A stretch of 64,000 nucleotides of DNA, taken from Brugia malayi. Taxonomy: Eukaryota > Nematoda > Chromadorea > Rhabditida > Onchocercidae. The notes under the pieces were generated by a model. It made no database searches. It saw only the letters and a list, made by a program, of their open reading frames with translations, and was not told where the DNA came from. Positions 23,985 to 38,610 of the stretch are shown one piece after another. Each line of letters begins with the position of its first letter. The stretch's first letter is position 1. The stretch lies in the NCBI RefSeq assembly GCF_000002995.4, contig NW_025062475.1, positions 3,696,528 through 3,760,527 on the forward strand, in the 5' to 3' direction. A program made the translations under genes and the position numbers.

Positions 23985-26056
23985 CCTCAAATGATAACAA
24001 CGATGATATTATTATAGTAACAATTATGCTAACAATATCACTTACATACTGCAAATTCCTTCTTTTTGACGCACATTTAAAATAACACGCGGTAAACGCT
24101 AATTAACTTGAATTAAACTACTAAAATGGCATTAATATTGATTACAAGGTAATCTAATAAGACAATATTGAAAACCAACTGTACTAATAATATATATCGG
24201 ATGTCTAAATGAATTATATGAAAACACTTCAAGAATAATTATTGAAAAGACTCCAGAATTGTCAACTTAAGGTTAAACGTAAAAAAAGTTTTCCAAAGGC
24301 TATAAGCACCACTTTTCCAATTTGCAAATTAAAAAATTTCGACATATCTCCAAGCTTACTACTCACTGTGAAACATTTAAGTTTCACTGTATTTTAATCT
24401 ACCTTAATTAAATTAAATGTCCTTCAAATTTACCATTTAATTAATTCGGTGAGTACAACTATTTCCTCTCACTTTTTTAATGTTTGAAATTATTCATTAA
24501 AATAATTATAATTCAATAATTATTCCTTGATAATGCTTATCCATTTCACATTTAATTATAAATAAACAATTCAATTAATAAATTACTGTAATCTGAAATT
24601 GCTGAATTCATATCTTACTAGATTATCAGTTATATTAATTATTATGTAAAATAAGTTTTGAAGTGATAATTACATAAAAAAGTCAGATAAAAAGTTAATT
24701 TGATAAGTGATAAGTTATCGGACTACATGATAACAGACTCATCTATTTGTCAATAGATGAAACGCTATAAAATATTTGCACATACTTATTTATTCACGAT
24801 AACTATTTAAAAATGACGTGATTAACAAATTATGTGTCACGTACGAGAATGTTTTATCCATTATTTTATGCATCAAAAAATACTTGAAAATAATTTTTTC
24901 ATTTTTCAAACAAAATTGTTTGCAATATTTTTGAAATATTATTGTCTATTAAAACTGTAGAAAAGTAAAGTATAAAAGAAGGATAATTTGTAAATTATAT
25001 GTTGAAAAGATAAAAAATATTTTATTGTGAATTTGCTAAATAATTTGATAAAGTGAAAATAACTGAAATGAAAAATGAATAATAACAAATAAACATGTAC
25101 AAAGCCCAGCAATTATACAACTAAATCATATTTGTATTGATAATAATTTATAGTAGACAATGATAGTGATGGTGATGACAATAATAATAATAATAAATAT
25201 ATTAAAAAGAAACACAAATATAAAATATAATAAATAAAATATGACAAATAACATTAATGAACAATGAGCAGTATTATATTAAAAGACATAAATCACTGCT
25301 CAATTTCTTTTTCTCTTTCGATTTTTTTTTTTGTTTTTGAAAAAGCTTTTTGACATTGACTTTCTAATAATTCAAATTTTTTAAAATGTTAAAAGAATCA
25401 GAAATCATTGCAACAATTAAATATTATTACATTGGAATTATCAAAATTTGTTAGAAATTCATAAAAGAAATTTCTTTTTTTTAAAAAAAGTAATAAATTA
25501 TATTAGTAAATTAAAATAGTAACAGTAAAAAAAATAAATATATAGTAATATGGAAAATTTTATTTTAATATTTTAACAACTATTACTGATGCAATATTCA
25601 ATAAGTAATTAAGTCATTCAATGGAAATATTACTTTAATATACGCTAATTTTATTTTAGTATTTACTATTTAACAAATAATTAAATATTAAAATAACATG
25701 CAAAAAAAAAAAAAAAAAAAAAAACCACATGTCAGTATTCATTTCAAATATTAATAATTTTTTTTTGTTTTTTCTTTTTTTAATTTGCTTTATTAATTAA
25801 GAAATCATCAAACTGTAGCAAAATTCTAATATTATATATTTATTAAAAGAAATGATAAACTGATATAAAATTAAACAGTATTTGAAATAAATTCATTACA
25901 TGAAAATAACTTAATATAAATTCGTCAAATTAATATTGTAAGGTCATATTCCATTATCGCATTATCATATCATATCATATCATATCATGTGTGTATCTAC
26001 AGACAGATACTGTGTAATGCAAATTATTCATTTTGTTTCGTTGTTTTTTTTCTTGT
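23985..26056. other. Intergenic region upstream of PIG-T
   Basis: Two kilobases of AT-rich DNA with poly-A/T runs (25700-25724) and a short AATAAT repeat near 25180. It should contain the PIG-T promoter. I see no exon. Confidence 0.55.
25963..25990. repeat. (ATCAT)n pentamer microsatellite
   Basis: Five to six units of ATCAT just downstream of the zinc-protein gene. Confidence 0.9.
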
Positions 26057-28491
26057 TCATTGTTGAAGTGATACTTCAATTAAGTGAATACTTTTGCATA
26101 GTCTGTTGGGACATTCTCGATGATCCATGAGCGCTAATTTCTTTGGATGATCAGGACAAACCTTTTGAAGTCGTCCGACAAGTTCAAACCCGCATCTGGT
26201 ACAAACAATATGACTAGCTGGCCTATTACATATACAATTCTGCAAATGAAAAAAACAAAAAAATGTATGAGAAAAAATAAACGAATATAAATTTTTCTAT
26301 TACTAAAAAAAAAAAAAAAATTTAAAATCCGTAAATTATAATTTATCAATTAATAAATTAATACTTTTTTTATATTACTTAATGATTTATTTAAGCATTT
26401 CATCTAATTGAATATTGTAATAATTTTTATTATATATAATAAAAATTATTAAAAACAATAACATAACAAAAATCAGAAATTAAACTTAAAAATTTTTAAA
26501 AATAAAATCAAACAATTAAAAGAGTTCAAATAATTAAATAAATTTTATATAAAATATTTAAATTAAAAAAAAAAAAAATGATACTGCTAGTTAAGAAATT
26601 GTTAAGAGTATAAATTTATAAATTTACTAAATATTAAATTACTCTAAAACAATACACATACATACACAGACATACACACACACACATACATACATTATTA
26701 GACGAAGCAGTTGTATCCTGTATTTGAGTATCATTCGGTAGAGTATTATTAGGTTTCGAAACAAATCCGGTTGACATCGGTGGAAAAGTACTACGTTGAT
26801 CTGATAATGCAATCTTTGATAATGATGACGATTTATGAAACTCTCTGCAATATATCAAAAAATATTATAAAAACAATGATAGCACTATCAGTGATTAAAT
26901 TTAAATTATTATCAGTAATTCAAAATCAAATTTTAAGTACATTATAGATTAGCTAACTAATCTTTATCTCAATATCGCAGTACAAATATAAAGTTTTATA
27001 ATAATTATTTGCTTATTTTATAATGGTCAATTTTGATAATTTACTTTTTCATTATCATTGATAACGATAAAAAATTTATAAAATTCCCTGAAAAATAATT
27101 TCACGTAATAAGAGATTACAGAAGAAACGATAATGATTAATTAAATTTTAATATTTATCCATTCCTTCTGCTTCAATAAATAAGCTTATTCATTTATTAA
27201 TTAAAGGAAGTAATAAACATTCCCTGTAAGTTTTTTTTTTTTTTAAAAAAATTTACTTATGTTTTTTAAACTGTCAAAATTTTAATTTCATTTTTTGATA
27301 CTTAAATTTATGAATTATTTTCAAGTTCATTCTTTATTTCATGCCTAATTGTTTATTTTTTTTTACTTTATGCTTAATTGCTTACTTTTTATTTCACGTT
27401 TATTTTGAACAATGTAAATAATCTCAAAACAAGAAAAAAAAAGCAAATTTGAATTCTTTTTAGGATGAATTTTATAGTTATAATTTAATATGATCAATCA
27501 TTTTGTTTACAAAAAATAAAATAATTAAAAATGTTGAGCATAACAATTCACTAATAAAATTATCAGTTGATCAATTTAGAGCAAATCATTAAAACTGATT
27601 CTTTCATAAGCAAATCAAAATTTAGCGTTATCTATTTTTATGATCATTTTTGAAAGAAAATGAAAAATTTTGATAAGAATCTTTCTATTATCCCATCTAT
27701 TATCTATAATACAGTATTTCTTGATTAGATATTACTGATATACGACCGATAATCATTCTCAGTATTTTAAGTTTTTGATTTTATTTTTATTTCAATGTTG
27801 GATGAAAAAGAAAAGGTTAATATATTTCATAATTACTACATAAAATTGTAGTTTTGTAATCTAAGAAGAAAAAAACTTTTTAATCAATATTTTGATAATA
27901 TTATTGTTATAAGTAGTTCCTAATTAATAAGAAGTAGAATTTCCATTCTACCATACTTTCCAAAAAATTTAATAATATATTATTTAAATACTCCTAAAAT
28001 TTTCTTGAAATTATAAAATAAATTATACTTCTAACCAAAAAAAAAAAATATACTAAAAAATTATATTTACAAAATTATACAAATTATGATTACTAAAATT
28101 AAAATCTCATTATCCTATATTACAATTATTCTTCGATAAATTTAATAAAATATTATTTGGAACTTTTTTTTAAACTATTTAATACTTTTTCTAAATAAAA
28201 TATCATTTAATTTCTTTGAAACTATTATTTAATACTTTTAAATTTCTTTGAAATATTATTTAATACTTTAGAACTTTTTTTGAAATCCTAAACGCTACAT
28301 GTGCATTATATATTAATAAATGTATAGGAAAAATAAATTCTATTGCAAATTGAAGATAATAATAATGATAAAAAAATAAATTATACCTATTAGCAAAGGA
28401 TTGAAAGTTTGAGAGAAATTTTGGAGAGGAAATAAAATGAAACTTACTGATATGAAGCACAAAGAGATGATGTTGGCATATGTGCATTCAT
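26057..28491 (-). CDS. Small Cys/His zinc-binding protein
   Basis: Three minus-strand exons, 28448-28491, 26694-26844 and 26057-26239, join in phase to 125 residues. Residues 1-65 are Ser/Thr/Pro-rich and look disordered. The last exon is a compact zinc-binding unit: C-x-C-x5-H, then C-x2-C-G-x4-GR, C-x2-HP, and C-x4-C (reading CICNRPASH, CTRCG, CPDHP, CPNRLC). This arrangement recalls small metazoan zinc-ribbon proteins of unknown function, but I cannot name the family. The long introns (2.2 kb between 26239 and 28448 in total, counting the middle exon) contrast with the tiny coding sequence. A T-run and TAG at 28512-28514, 20 bases before the ATG, is a probable spliced-leader acceptor. A (CA/TACA) repeat begins exactly at the donor of exon 2 (26694), so that splice site, ATGTATG, is part of a microsatellite. 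Confidence 0.72.
26652..26693. repeat. (CA)/(TACA) microsatellite abutting a splice donor
   Basis: CACATACATACACAGACATACACACACACAC-type repeat that merges with the donor of exon 26694-26844. Confidence 0.85.
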
Positions 28492-28511
28492 TTTCTACAA
28501 CCACCGATACC

Positions 28512-28524
28512 CTAAAAAAAAAAA
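28512..28524 (-). promoter_or_regulatory. Probable trans-splice acceptor of the zinc-protein gene
   Basis: A T-tract of about 11 followed by TAG, then a 20-base leader and ATG. A further upstream exon cannot be excluded. Confidence 0.4.
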
Positions 28525-28718
28525 ATAAATGAGAAGCATGAAAAATATTAAAAAAACATCAAATGGAATAAGCCTTTTTATTCATTTTATTTAGCAAAGG
28601 AATTTGCTAATTCATTGATTTATTTATTGCTAAAAAAGATAAAAAAATTCAGCATAATTTCATTTAGAAAATTCAGATTGAATCAATGATTAATATAAGA
28701 AATAGAAATAAAAGAAAA

Positions 28719-28740
28719 GAGAGAGAGAGAGAGAGAGAGA
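28719..28740. repeat. (GA)n microsatellite
   Basis: Eleven GA units upstream of the zinc-protein gene. Confidence 0.95.
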
Positions 28741-29335
28741 CAAAGAGAAAAGGAAATAAAAAATTAAATATTAAATAGTTAAAAACAAACAAATAGTAAA
28801 ATTAACCTTTAAAAAAATCTTTTTCATGCTATTTCATGGCTAAGATTTGAATTAAATTTTATTTAGTAATAAAAGTTAGAAATTGAGGGTATAAAAGAAA
28901 AAGAGGAAATTTATGACAAAGATTAAAGTAACAATTAAAATTAATTAAACAGTAACTTTATACTAGCCAAAAACATGTTTAATAAAATAAAAATTTTAGA
29001 TTTATCAAACAAAAAAAAAAAAACTTAAATAGATTTCAGAATTATTCCATTCCTGATTCCATGATTAGAAAAAAAATGAAATTTGATGCTATTTGAATTC
29101 TATTATTTTTGTCTATTGTGAATTAAAATTTAATTAATTTCTTTCTGAAACAATAATTTGTAAAAGAATAAATTTTCAATTGATATTTTTATAATTAAGC
29201 TGAAATGTTAGCATTCCAAAAATATTTTCTTCGTGAAGAAATTAATTTCACATAATTGAAATAATTTACTCTTTACTTATCATAATTACTAAATAATGGG
29301 ATTAATACTGCATAGAATAACTTACTAATAAGAAA

Positions 29336-29630
29336 ATAGGCCCAAATACGAGTGCTAAAACAAAACAAAGACTAGGAAAAGGACCAAAATATCAATATTG
29401 AAACAAGGATAGGCTAAAATACCAGTATTAGAACAAAGGAAATTGGCCTGAATATTAATACTAAAACGAAAAGGATAAGCTGAAGCATTAATACCAAAGT
29501 AAAAAGAATAGGCCAGAACATCAATATCAAAATAAAAAAATTGACCAGAATATCAATACCAAACAGAAAGAATAAGCTCGAATATGAATGCTAAAAGGAA
29601 AATGATAAGTTAACATATTAAAATTAAAAT
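29336..29630. repeat. Degenerate 33-bp minisatellite
   Basis: Eight to nine units of about 33 bp, each built as ATARGC-NNAATAT-AATAC-AAAAC-AAAAGG with substitutions and small length changes. Read in all frames it has stops, so it is not a coding repeat. Confidence 0.85.
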
Positions 29631-32600
29631 AATAAATAAAATTATTGAATTTGAAGTAATAAAATTAACATAAATCACTAGTATAAAATGTTAAAATATT
29701 TACATTGTTTACATTTATATAGAAAATGAAATATGATAAACAAATGTTAGAACTAAAAAAAAAAAAAGAAAGAAATGTAAGCAAATGCTTTACAAAAAAA
29801 GCAAACAAAAATATTTTATTAATGATTTAATATTAAAATAAAACAATTATTTTATATTTTGCATTAATATTTTGTTATTATGGCATATATTTCAAAAAAA
29901 GAAAAAAATGCAAAATAACAATGATTGCAAAATTTTTTCATTTTTTTTTTTTTTTTTTTTTTGCTTTTTGCAGCATATATAATGCGACATTCCATATAAT
30001 ATGTGACATTTTACAGTGATTAATTAGATTAGTTGAATGAAATTTTATTGTTAAAAACAAGATTAATTACAACATATGATAGTTTCTTTTTTGTTTCGCC
30101 TCATTAATATTAATGAATATTTTTTTGTTCTTTCAAAAATTTTGCAAAACTTTTGCTGTACAAATGGAAAATTTTCTTTATTATCAAAATTGTTTTTTCG
30201 TTTATAAGTTGATGAATTTTAAATTATAATTCAAATTATAATTTCTAAATTGCATAAAAATCCAAATTAATATAATCAATTAAATAATTACCACATTAAA
30301 TAACAAAGAAAGAAGTTATTTTTTTTTTTTTTTTGGAGTTAATAAATAATAGTTATATATTTTGCTAAGAATAATTTTTCAAATTATTCCAATGCGTCAT
30401 TCTATCGAAAATATTTATTAATGAAAAAATGAAAGATTGATTGCTTGAAAATATAAAATTTAAGTTCATTTGACAATTATTCTTTGATTTCATTTAAAAA
30501 AAAAAAAAAAAAAACCATAAAAATATATTTATAAAAGTGATAATCATTGTTTAGATTTGTTTTTAATAAAAAAAAGAAAAAAACGAATAAATTAATAATT
30601 TATGTTAAATATGTAATATTCCAATATTTACTAAATATTAGTTCACAATAATGTTTACTTTTTAAAAAATTTCAAATTTTCAGAAAAAAATAAGACGAAA
30701 ATTTGGTAATGTAAAGTTAATCATTTGAAGAAAGGAATGAAAATTTTTTCGTTTTTGAAATAAACTAAGTGATTGATTTTGTAGCATTAACAAATAACCA
30801 ATTCAAGATTTTATATTTATTTCTATGAAAAGGTTTAAGACAAAACATTTTCTTGAACAAAAAAAAAAAAAAAAACATTTAACTAAAATAAAAATTTTTA
30901 AAGGAAAAAAAAAAAGAGGTGAAAAAAATGTCTAAAAATAAGTTTAGTCATTGCATTTATTAGGTTCAAAAGATATATTATCCCATTCCTTGTTATAAAA
31001 TTTCAGACAAATTTATTCATTTTTTTAAAAGAGATCAATTTTCTTTAAAAAAAAAATATTTTTTTTTTTGGATTAAAAATTTTTTTTATTCTAAAAGTGT
31101 TATAACATATACTGATCAAATAAAAGTAAATATGTTAATGGAATAGAAAGTTTGTACAAACTAATGGAGTAAAAATTACACCTGTTTTTCCTTTTTTTTT
31201 TTTAAACGAATAAAATTTTACTTTATTTCAATTTTGTGTATGATGACATTAAAAAAGTTTGAAAAAGTGGCAAATATAATAAACTTTTTATTAGCATAAA
31301 AAGAAAAAATTGAAGTTTAAATAATGTTGAAAATTGTTTATAATAGTAAAAATAATTGGCATTTCTGATAATAATTATAATTAATAAACAAACATTAATT
31401 TGATTATAATTAATAAACAACATTAATTTAAGATAAAATTATGATAAGCCAATAAAGATAATGAAATATTTCATTTGTTTTTATCATTTCTTTTTTTTTT
31501 CTGTCTTTAAATAAATTACATTTTAACAATAATTTTGTTTTTCATTTTTTTTACTACAAATATTATTGCAGGAAAAGAGTAATAAAATTCGGATAGAACT
31601 GACTGATAATAACTTAGATTTGCTTACTTAGCAAATATAAGTCATTTGGGAATTTTAAATTGTTAATTTTTATTTAAAGTGGCAAAACCTTTTGAGCTAA
31701 AATTAGTACATTTTTTAATGTGCAAAAAAAAAGAAAAACTTTTTTAACATTGTATATAAATGCAACAAATGACATTTATAAATGATAGCATAGAATTTTC
31801 ATGTGGTTTGAATTAAACTATTTGATATGAAAAATGGATAATAATAATTTTAACTGATAGCATAGAATTTAAATGACAGTTTTTTAAATGATAAAAGTGT
31901 CACTGTAATTGAATGATTTATATCTGTTCAACAACAGTAACAACAATAATAAAGGTCATTATAAATTTATTACAAAAAAAAATCCGAAAATAATTGTATC
32001 ATATTTTCAATGAATCATTTCACTATTATAATTAATAATAAATAAAATATTTCGAAGAAAAAAAAAAGAAAATTGAGAGATCAAAAATTAAACAAATTCT
32101 CTTTGGCTTTTTCTAACTTCTTTTCTCTACTTTCTTTCTTTCTTTTTTTTTTTTGTTAAATATTTGAAATATTTTTCGTTTTTTATTTTAACAAAAATTA
32201 AAAGACAAATAAATCATTTTTACTAGCACAAAAAAGGTGGGAAAAAAGAAAGATGAGATCAGATTTTATCAGTAAAAAAAAAGTGATTAAATTCTGATTA
32301 AATTGTGATTAAATTAAATTTCAATGTATGACTTTTTTTTATGATACAAACAGCAAATTTAATTTGTAAAGAGAAAAATAAAAAAATAAAATGAAATTAA
32401 AAAAAATGAATGAATATGTAATGGAATACATGCAAATAAGTATTTTTCATCATTAATTTCATCTAAGGTTCAATGCAATGTAAGAAAAAAAAAAAAATGA
32501 AAAGAATTGGATGAATGGATAGATGGTTGGATGAAGAAATGAAATAATTTTGAAAGATGAAATTAAATGAGCAATAGCTATTCAATAATGTTTAGTTAGT

Positions 32601-35480
32601 CACTCACTTAATTGTTTGCTTCATTTTAAGATTTCAGTATGAGAAAAAAAAAAAACAGTAAAGCAAATAAAAGTGGAAAAAAAAAAAGAAAGAAGTAATC
32701 GTATTAAAATGTTATGTTAAGAAATGAAATAAAGAAATTTTTTTCGTTCTTTTTTTCTCTCTCTATCTCTTTCTCCATCTTAACAATTTCAGCAAGTAAT
32801 GAAATAGTAGTACAAGTAATGAAATATTAAAAAAAAATTCATTTTTTTTGTATTTTATGAACTATGAATATTTTGATATGATTGCATATATTATATAAGG
32901 AATTAAATTTTATCATTTGCTAAAATTATCTTTTAAGATAACTCTAAGCAGATTAATGTTTATATTTTTCACTTGAACAAATATCTTTTATTAGTATTTG
33001 CAAAGACTTTCATATGTGCTCTACACAATTTTATTAAAGTGGTTCGTAAATGTTAATTTCATAGTTTTTAATTTAACAATATTATCAATTATTAGCATTC
33101 ACAGATGCTTTCACGTACGTCATTGGTAATACCGTCAAGATACTTTGCAAAAATTAATATATGTACTTCTTGCAATATATAATTCGTTAGTATAGTCAAC
33201 AGATCAATAAAATTTGATTTGAACCTACTGCGTTATCAGACGACTGATTGGATATGTGATCAGTGATGTGAACAATCTCTGATTTTTGGTCAATTTCAAA
33301 AATTGTTTTAAATGAAATTACGACTATATGATTTCATTATATGTATTAGTTCATCTATTCCATTTGTAAAATTGAAGTTACAAAAGTTACAAATAAGTAT
33401 TTCAATCGTTTTTGAAATAAATTATTTGGAAATTTCAAATTTTCAAAAAAAAAAAAATGTAACTTAAAAAAAATACAAAATACCATCACTCAAAGAAATT
33501 AAAATGATAAATAGCTATGAAACATACAAAAAGTTATAAGAGAATACATTAATCAATGAAAATAGAAAAGCTATACTTTTTTTAAATTGAGTGTAAAAGA
33601 AGAGAAGTGAAAAGATTAAATTTTAGCTGATAATATTAACAGATTTTATCGATAATTAATGATTTACAAACAAATCTGATATAATGCAACATATTATATT
33701 TAATCATTTCCTATTTCAGTTAATTATTGTATTAAATGCTTTATATAAGAATAATATATATAATAAATGTAAAGATTTACCTAACCTGAAATAATTAATA
33801 GTAATAATAGATATCATGATTTACATATAGATTAAGATAATTTGACATCAAATAATGATAATGTTAAAAGCTTAAAAAAATATCATCATGTTTGTTTGTC
33901 TTATTTTAGATGTATTACTTTAATAATTATATTTTAAGCATTTCGATTTTTTTTTTTTACTTAATAATATCTGTTATATTATTAGCATAATCAGGGTTTT
34001 TCAACATTGTTTTATTCTTTATTTAATAACTTTTTTTTCTTTTTATTTTAAGCATTTTATTTAATAATAGCTTTGCACTGATCAATGATTAATTTTTTAT
34101 TTTATATTTAATTAATATATAAAATAGATTAGAATAGAATATATGTATTTTGAACTATTATATATGATATATTTATCGATGTAAATCATAGATATCAGTA
34201 GAGATTAGTCAGTGCAAATGTGTCGATAAACGGTGGATAATTTGAATTATAATTGAATAAAGAAATTTAACAAAAAAAAGAGATGGAGAAAAATAGAATG
34301 GGAAAAGAAAGAGAAGGTGAGAACGAGAGGGAGAGAGAGAAAGAGAAAAGGGGGAGAATATGAAATGAGAAACGGAATGCTTGTAGCTTTAAGAGTCAAG
34401 AAAAGGAAAATGAAAAAAAAAGAGGAATGAGAATGAATGGATTGGGTTAATGAATGAATGAATGAATGAAATGAAATGAATACAATTATCGACTGACATT
34501 TGTTGCACAAAACATTATTGAATGATGATCGGCCTCATTTGTCAACAAAAATACATCGGAAAGTTTAAAAATTGTTTATCATGCGATGAAATTGTTTACC
34601 ATATGATGCATGTAATGGTATTGAGGATGAAGAGAGGAAAACAGAGGAAAAACAACGAGCAATAATGAAATATACAGTTTATTGATTACTATTTATAAAT
34701 TGTAATTCTTGCAGATCACTTTTTTTTTTCATTTTTAAAAAGAATTGATAAGAAGTATTGAGAAAAATCTGGAGATCATTAAAATTTATAAAAAATAAGA
34801 AAGAGAAAAGAAAGTGATAATGAAAGATATCGCTGCTAAAGGTTAGAAATGTTGAAATTAAAATGAAAACATTAAATAAACTTTCTAGACAGAAAAAAAA
34901 GTAGAAAATAAGAACTATGTTTATTAAAAAAGGTCAAATTCTAAGAATACAAATATTATCTATTCACTCTGTTATAAATGAATCAGTCATTTTTCTGGAA
35001 TGAAATAAAATGGAAATTCTTGTATCGAAACAAAAATAAATAACTTATAATGGTCGCACTTAATTTGAATTAAACAAATCCATTTCAAATGTAGCAAAAC
35101 TATATGAATTCAATTTTATTCATGGAAATTTTGACAAAGAAAATATGAAGAAAATATTTGAAATAACTTATAATACCTTTATCGACACTGCTCTATCTAT
35201 ATAAAGCAAATATCATTTAAGATAAAAAGAAACCTTAAATACTGTTTTAAATCTATTCTGAATTAAAAATAAAATTCAAATTATAAAGGATTGTTCCCTA
35301 AAGCATTTAAATGAACAAAGTAAATAATATGATTATTGTAATATTAGTTTAAAATAAATAGAAATTATTATTAACAATGTCACCTTTCAATTTGTTAAAT
35401 AAAATAATCGGAAATTTTTTCTTCAAAACTTCTAAAATAAATAAGATCAAATTTGCTCATGGCAGAAAAGTTAAAATTAA
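29631..35480. other. Non-coding AT-rich region
   Basis: Long poly-A/T runs, short imperfect duplications (for example ATTATAATTAATAAACAA twice at 31370-31430) and purine-rich stretches at 34260-34400 followed by GAATGAATGAATG at 34448-34480. A 50-base exon-like segment with acceptor and donor lies on the minus strand at about 33226-33280, unsupported by neighbours. No gene identified. Confidence 0.55.
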
Positions 35481-35489
35481 TACCTATAA

Positions 35490-35660
35490 ACAAATAATAA
35501 TAATAATAACAATAATAATAGTAGTAATGATAATATTAATAATAATAATAAGTAATGACAAAAACAATGCCAGCACTGATAATAATAAAATAATAATAAA
35601 TAATAACAATAATAGTTATAAAAATGGTAATGATAGATAATAACAATGAATAATATTAAT
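35490..35660. repeat. Imperfect (AAT)n array
   Basis: Trinucleotide repeat with AAC, AGT and ATG interruptions. It creates open frames on both strands that are not genes. Confidence 0.85.
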
Positions 35661-38320
35661 AATAACATATGCATGATTTTACTTTGTTTATCTACATGGA
35701 CTTATAAATAATTAGGAGAATTTATAAATATTAATACTGAAATTGCAAATATTCAATTTCTTTTTGTTTTTTACTTTACTTTTAAGTTGAAAGCAAATTG
35801 CTCTCAAAAAGTTGTTTCAACAGTATATTAAGAATTAGAAAGGTAAGAAGATTTTACATTAAAATGTTGGAATTCTTAATAGTTGCATATTTTGAAGCGA
35901 AGTGAAAATTATTATTTTCTAATAAAATCTTAATATAATATACCAACAGTCATTTCTCGAAACGAAACCTCAAAGTTTTACATTTTTAAGGCTTTTCGCT
36001 AAACCAACATTCATTATTATTATCGATTACTAATGTCACAAAATAATAATAATAATAAATTCATCATAATCAGGTATAGTATAACATGCTACAATTACTT
36101 CATTTGTAATAGTTTTACTAATTAAGAAGTCAAATGGATAATTAATTTGTAAAATACTAATTTAGATTGTAACATCTGAATGGAAATGGTAATAATTAAA
36201 ACAAAGAGGAAACGATTATGAGAATAATCATCCACAATTTGATAATTATTTCGACATTTCATTATTATATTTGCTATTTCTCAAAAACGAGTTCTATTTT
36301 CCTTTATATAAACGTTTCACAATTAGCGATTAAATGATATTCTATTTGCAAAACGAATGAAACATTTTCTGTTTGCCCAAATCAATGTGAAATGAATGGA
36401 AGAATGAATGTGTAATGTAATGTTTCACTGATATGAATGCTGTATATAAGTGATAATTATCAAAATATTAGTATAATCGATTCTCGAATAAAATCCAATT
36501 TTATTCATTTCTTTTCCTCTTTTTTATTTTCTCGATTTTCCTGCTTTCTTTCATTTTGTTCATCTTTTTTATCAAAAAGGATAAAAAGTTGTTGCAATTA
36601 GTAAAATTGAAATTAAATTAAATTGAAATATTAAACCATTTCAATATTAAAACAAGATTTGAGGAAAATGAAGAAAGTAAAAAATTGGAGAATATGGTTT
36701 ATTCATACATAATATATTGGATGATTTCAAATATAATTTTGATAATATGACTTGGAAGAAGTGAATCGAATCGATTGGGATGAACAAAAGGAAAGGAAAG
36801 AAACTTTTAAAAATGAAAGGCAAAGTAGACTGAAATAAAGTTTGTTGTCTTTCCTTCTCAAACACATGAAAGAGGCAAAAATAAGAAAAAATTTTAACCT
36901 TTTTTTTGAATAAAAAATATATGCTATTATCAATTGGAAATAATTGTTACAATTCAATTTGTCTGCTGTACTTTATTATTCAGAAATTTTGCAATATTTT
37001 GAGAATTTTCAATGTAATTTTCGTTCTCAGCTATGAAATTTCAAATGATCTTGAAAATTTGCTTTGAATTCCTGAGTTTTCTTTTTCCAGTACAATTTTT
37101 TCGATCATAAGCTGTTCGGTTAAATCGAGATATTAATAACAAAGTTCAAAATTATTTGATCATAAATTGATTAAAAGAAGGGAAAGTAAAGAAAAAGATT
37201 GCTGTAGTAAATAAAAAAGACGAGAGTGAAGATTTTTTGCATAATTAATTATATAAATGATTGAAATCATTTCACTTTCCTTTTAATTAATCATGTCGGA
37301 TAAGATATGTCAAAAAATTTTAAATAGCATAAAATAGATATTTCATTTCATTTATTTGAGTCTCAAAAAAAAGAAAAAAAACTTTCCAACTAAAATGCAC
37401 AACATTTATCTTTTTTAATTAAAAAGCCGATTAGTAAAAAAAAAAAAAGAAAAGGGAGGAAAAAAACTGATTATTCACTGCGAAAAGTAAAATTACAAAA
37501 AATAAAAAAAAAGTGATAAAATGAAAAATAGACTTAAATGAAAAAAAAAAAAGTGAATCGTTTATATTTTGAAAGAATATAAAAAAGAAAAGATAAAGCG
37601 AGAAAGGAAAAGAAAATGGTAAGAAGCGAGAAGTAGGAGAAAAAAGGAGAAGAAATAAAACATAAATCATTAACTTCATCTAACTTTCTTTATAAATTTT
37701 TGAAATTGGCATTGAAATTTGTTACTGTCAAGAAAGCATTCTAAACTATTTCACATTCCTTTTCCAATTTTCATCGAAATGTTGCAATTTTATTACCATT
37801 TGACATTTTAGTAAATTTAACAGAACTATTATTACATCACATTCTTACTTTATCTGTTGTATATAACTTATGATACATCACTTCTAGCTTCACATTATCA
37901 TAGATTCAATGAATTCTTCCTTCCTTTCACGTTTAGATTTAAATGAATTCCTTCTCCTCATACATTTTCAACTCTGTGTTACTCTGCTTAAAGTTAAATG
38001 AATTTTTCATTAAAACTGACAGGAAAAGAAAAGGAATGAGAAATTTCTGCATAATTTAAAAATAGTCAGAAGTATCATGCAATTAAATTAGCAACTAATA
38101 ATCGGAATTAAAATTGATTGAAAATTTTTTATCAAATTTTTATATCAAACAAATGAAGGTAAAAAGAATGAAAGAAGAGAAATAGCGATGATCGACGGTC
38201 ATAATGACATAAAATATAAACCGATAAGAATAGATGAGGAGGAGGAGGAAAAAGAAGAGGAAAGGGATGAGAGAGAAGGATAAAAAAGGAGGAACAGTTG
38301 TGTCGAAATATTTCAATGAC
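35661..38320. other. Non-coding AT-rich region
   Basis: Homopolymer-rich with no exon signals that join. Open frames on the minus strand here are Phe/Leu/Ser-rich products of poly-purine DNA. Confidence 0.5.
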
Positions 38321-38324
38321 GTTT

Positions 38325-38610
38325 ATCATCAGGATCATCACCATCATCATCACCATCACCGCCATTATCACCATCATCGTCACCGTCATCACCATCACTA
38401 ATCATCATCATCATCATCAACCATCATTATCAACCATTATCATCATCATCGTCATCACCAACCATCACCATCACCATCATCATCTCATCACCAACTATCA
38501 CTCACCATCATCATCATCATCATCATTACCATCCTTGTCGTGATTATCATCATTACTACCACTATCATAAACAACGCTATTACCATCATTTTTACTAGTC
38601 ATCATCATCG
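38325..38610. repeat. Imperfect (CAT/CAC)n microsatellite
   Basis: About 280 bp of CAT and CAC triplets with ACCAACCATCA and TTACCATCCTTG interruptions. The segment CATTACCATCCTTGTCGTGATTATCATCAT recurs at 47600-47765. Confidence 0.92.

Noticed and set aside
35377..35674. Asn/Ile-rich and Leu/Tyr-rich frames
   Set aside because: Translation of the AAT array.
38132..38543. Met/Val-rich and His/Ser-rich frames
   Set aside because: Translation of the CAT/CAC microsatellite.
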